A DNA stretch of 5,453 nucleotides, taken from Planctomycetaceae bacterium (lineage in GTDB: Bacteria > Planctomycetota > Planctomycetia > Pirellulales > Thermoguttaceae). Below the pieces are notes generated by a model, which saw nothing but the letters and a program-made list of their open reading frames with translations, searched no databases and was not told the origin of the DNA. Made by a program: the position numbers and the translations under genes. Shown here piece after piece: positions 4,979 through 5,453 of this stretch; position 1 is the first letter of the stretch; every line of letters starts with the position of its first letter. Where the stretch lies: NCBI GenBank assembly GCA_031274385.1, contig JAISQH010000276.1, forward strand, positions 1 to 5,453, written 5' to 3'.

Positions 4979-5182
4979 ATGTTCAAATTCAATCAAATTA
5001 TGCGGGGAATGGCTTCGGTCGGTTTGTCAATGCCGACAAAGGCTCCAACCATTCGGAATCATCGGAAATTTTCAACCATCAGCAGCGAAGAACACCTTGC
5101 TCAATGTTGGAAAGAAGTCGGAAATTGTCTGTATCTTGCTCTCGAAAACCATGACGAAACCCTCGAAAAAAACAATGATTGA
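4979..5182 (+). CDS. Small hypothetical protein, first of an overlapping pair
   Basis: This is a 67-residue frame with a good AAAGGA (4965-4970) 8 nt before the ATG. I do not recognise the family. The N-terminal 30 residues are basic and Met-rich; the C-terminal part starting at SSEEHLAQCW (35-44) looks helical and turns acidic (ENHDETLEKNND at the end), with Cys43 and Cys50. There is no signal peptide or clear membrane segment. The EEHLAQ codons are echoed in the remnant at 3006-3167, which suggests that the segment belongs to a repeated cassette. The gene lies directly behind the double-hairpin element and its last codons overlap the next ORF by 8 nt. A two-gene module, such as toxin-antitoxin-like, is possible but unproven. 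Confidence 0.6.
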   Translation: MFKFNQIMRGMASVGLSMPTKAPTIRNHRKFSTISSEEHLAQCWKEVGNCLYLALENHDETLEKNND

Positions 5183-5342
5183 TCAAGCCCAAATTCTTGA
5201 AATGATGCAACAGTCCATGGAACAATCGGCACTCCGTGAAAGTGCGCAGTTTGTTCAAGAAATAATAGATCGAATTAAAACTCAAAAAGAAACAGAAAAA
5301 CAAATCAACGAAAAACAAAAAATTGTAACAATTGACAATTGA
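5175..5342 (+). CDS. Small coiled-coil-like hypothetical protein, second of the pair
   Basis: This is a 55-residue frame starting MIDQAQILEMMQQ. Its ATG overlaps the preceding stop in ATGATTGA (5175-5182), and there is no separate ribosome binding site, so expression would depend on translational coupling. An in-frame ATG at 5151 is an alternative start but also lacks a binding site. The product is almost entirely polar helix, rich in Gln, Glu and Lys with Ile/Leu/Met spacing suggestive of an amphipathic or coiled-coil helix (about 5-47). It has no Cys, no signal peptide and no membrane segment. I do not recognise the family. A small antitoxin, a structural adaptor or a non-functional frame all remain possible. 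Confidence 0.5.
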   Translation: MIDQAQILEMMQQSMEQSALRESAQFVQEIIDRIKTQKETEKQINEKQKIVTIDN

Positions 5343-5364
5343 AAACGGAGGAGATGATTTTCGT
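5338..5364 (+). repeat. 27-bp dispersed repeat, copy 2
   Basis: This matches 4543-4569 at 24 of 27 positions and overlaps the last codon and stop of the preceding small ORF. GGAGGAG is followed closely by ATG (5354), but that frame closes after nine codons (MIFVGTKQR) and is not called as a gene. Confidence 0.5.
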
Positions 5365-5378
5365 CGGAACGAAACAGA

Positions 5379-5394
5379 GGTAACTGTCTATTTT
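5379..5394 (-). repeat. 16-bp inverted dispersed repeat, right copy
   Basis: GGTAACTGTCTATTTT is the exact reverse complement of 105-120. The remaining sequence to the window end (5395-5453) shows no gene and no terminator that I can identify. Confidence 0.45.
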
Positions 5395-5453
5395 AACAAT
5401 CCTGCGTCAATAAACGTACTCTTTTATCCGTTGCAGATTCATTTTTGTTTTTC

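Overview
The window looks like chromosomal DNA from a member of the Planctomycetota, probably a lineage rich in carbohydrate sulfatases. This is inferred from three things: a DUF1559 protein with a type IV prepilin-like N-terminus (a family strongly expanded in Planctomycetes), a secreted formylglycine sulfatase, and moderate-GC genes separated by long, repeat-filled spacers. No rRNA, tRNA, CRISPR array, transposase or phage structural gene was recognised.

Layout. Positions 1-359 hold no gene but contain an inverted pair of GC-rich palindromes. Positions 360-2440 carry a two-gene minus-strand operon. It starts with a diacylglycerol/undecaprenol kinase-type membrane protein (1961-2440), read from a clear promoter at 2449-2476. 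The secreted sulfatase (360-1964) follows, its ATG overlapping the kinase stop codon. Positions 2441-3273 are a gene-poor stretch packed with inverted repeats, a double-hairpin element, a doubtful small ORF and a tract of 10-bp-phased A/T runs predicted to be curved. Positions 3274-4446 encode the DUF1559 protein on the plus strand, followed by a strong intrinsic terminator. Positions 4447-4978 are again repeat-filled. Positions 4979-5342 hold two small overlapping plus-strand ORFs of unknown function.

How it fits together. The kinase and sulfatase are translationally coupled, although no shared pathway is evident; the kinase would act in the inner membrane on lipid substrates and the sulfatase outside the cytoplasm on sulfated glycans. 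The DUF1559 gene appears to be a single-gene unit. The most distinctive content is the non-coding architecture. A palindromic repeat family with core GGGGGCTTGCCCCC occurs six times as three head-to-head pairs, each pair combining two different tail types, as in bacterial BIMEs. A second, double-hairpin element is present twice as direct copies flanking the DUF1559 gene, with a compensatory base-pair change in its hairpin. The right copy leads into the small-ORF pair; the left copy looks like a deletion derivative of the same cassette.
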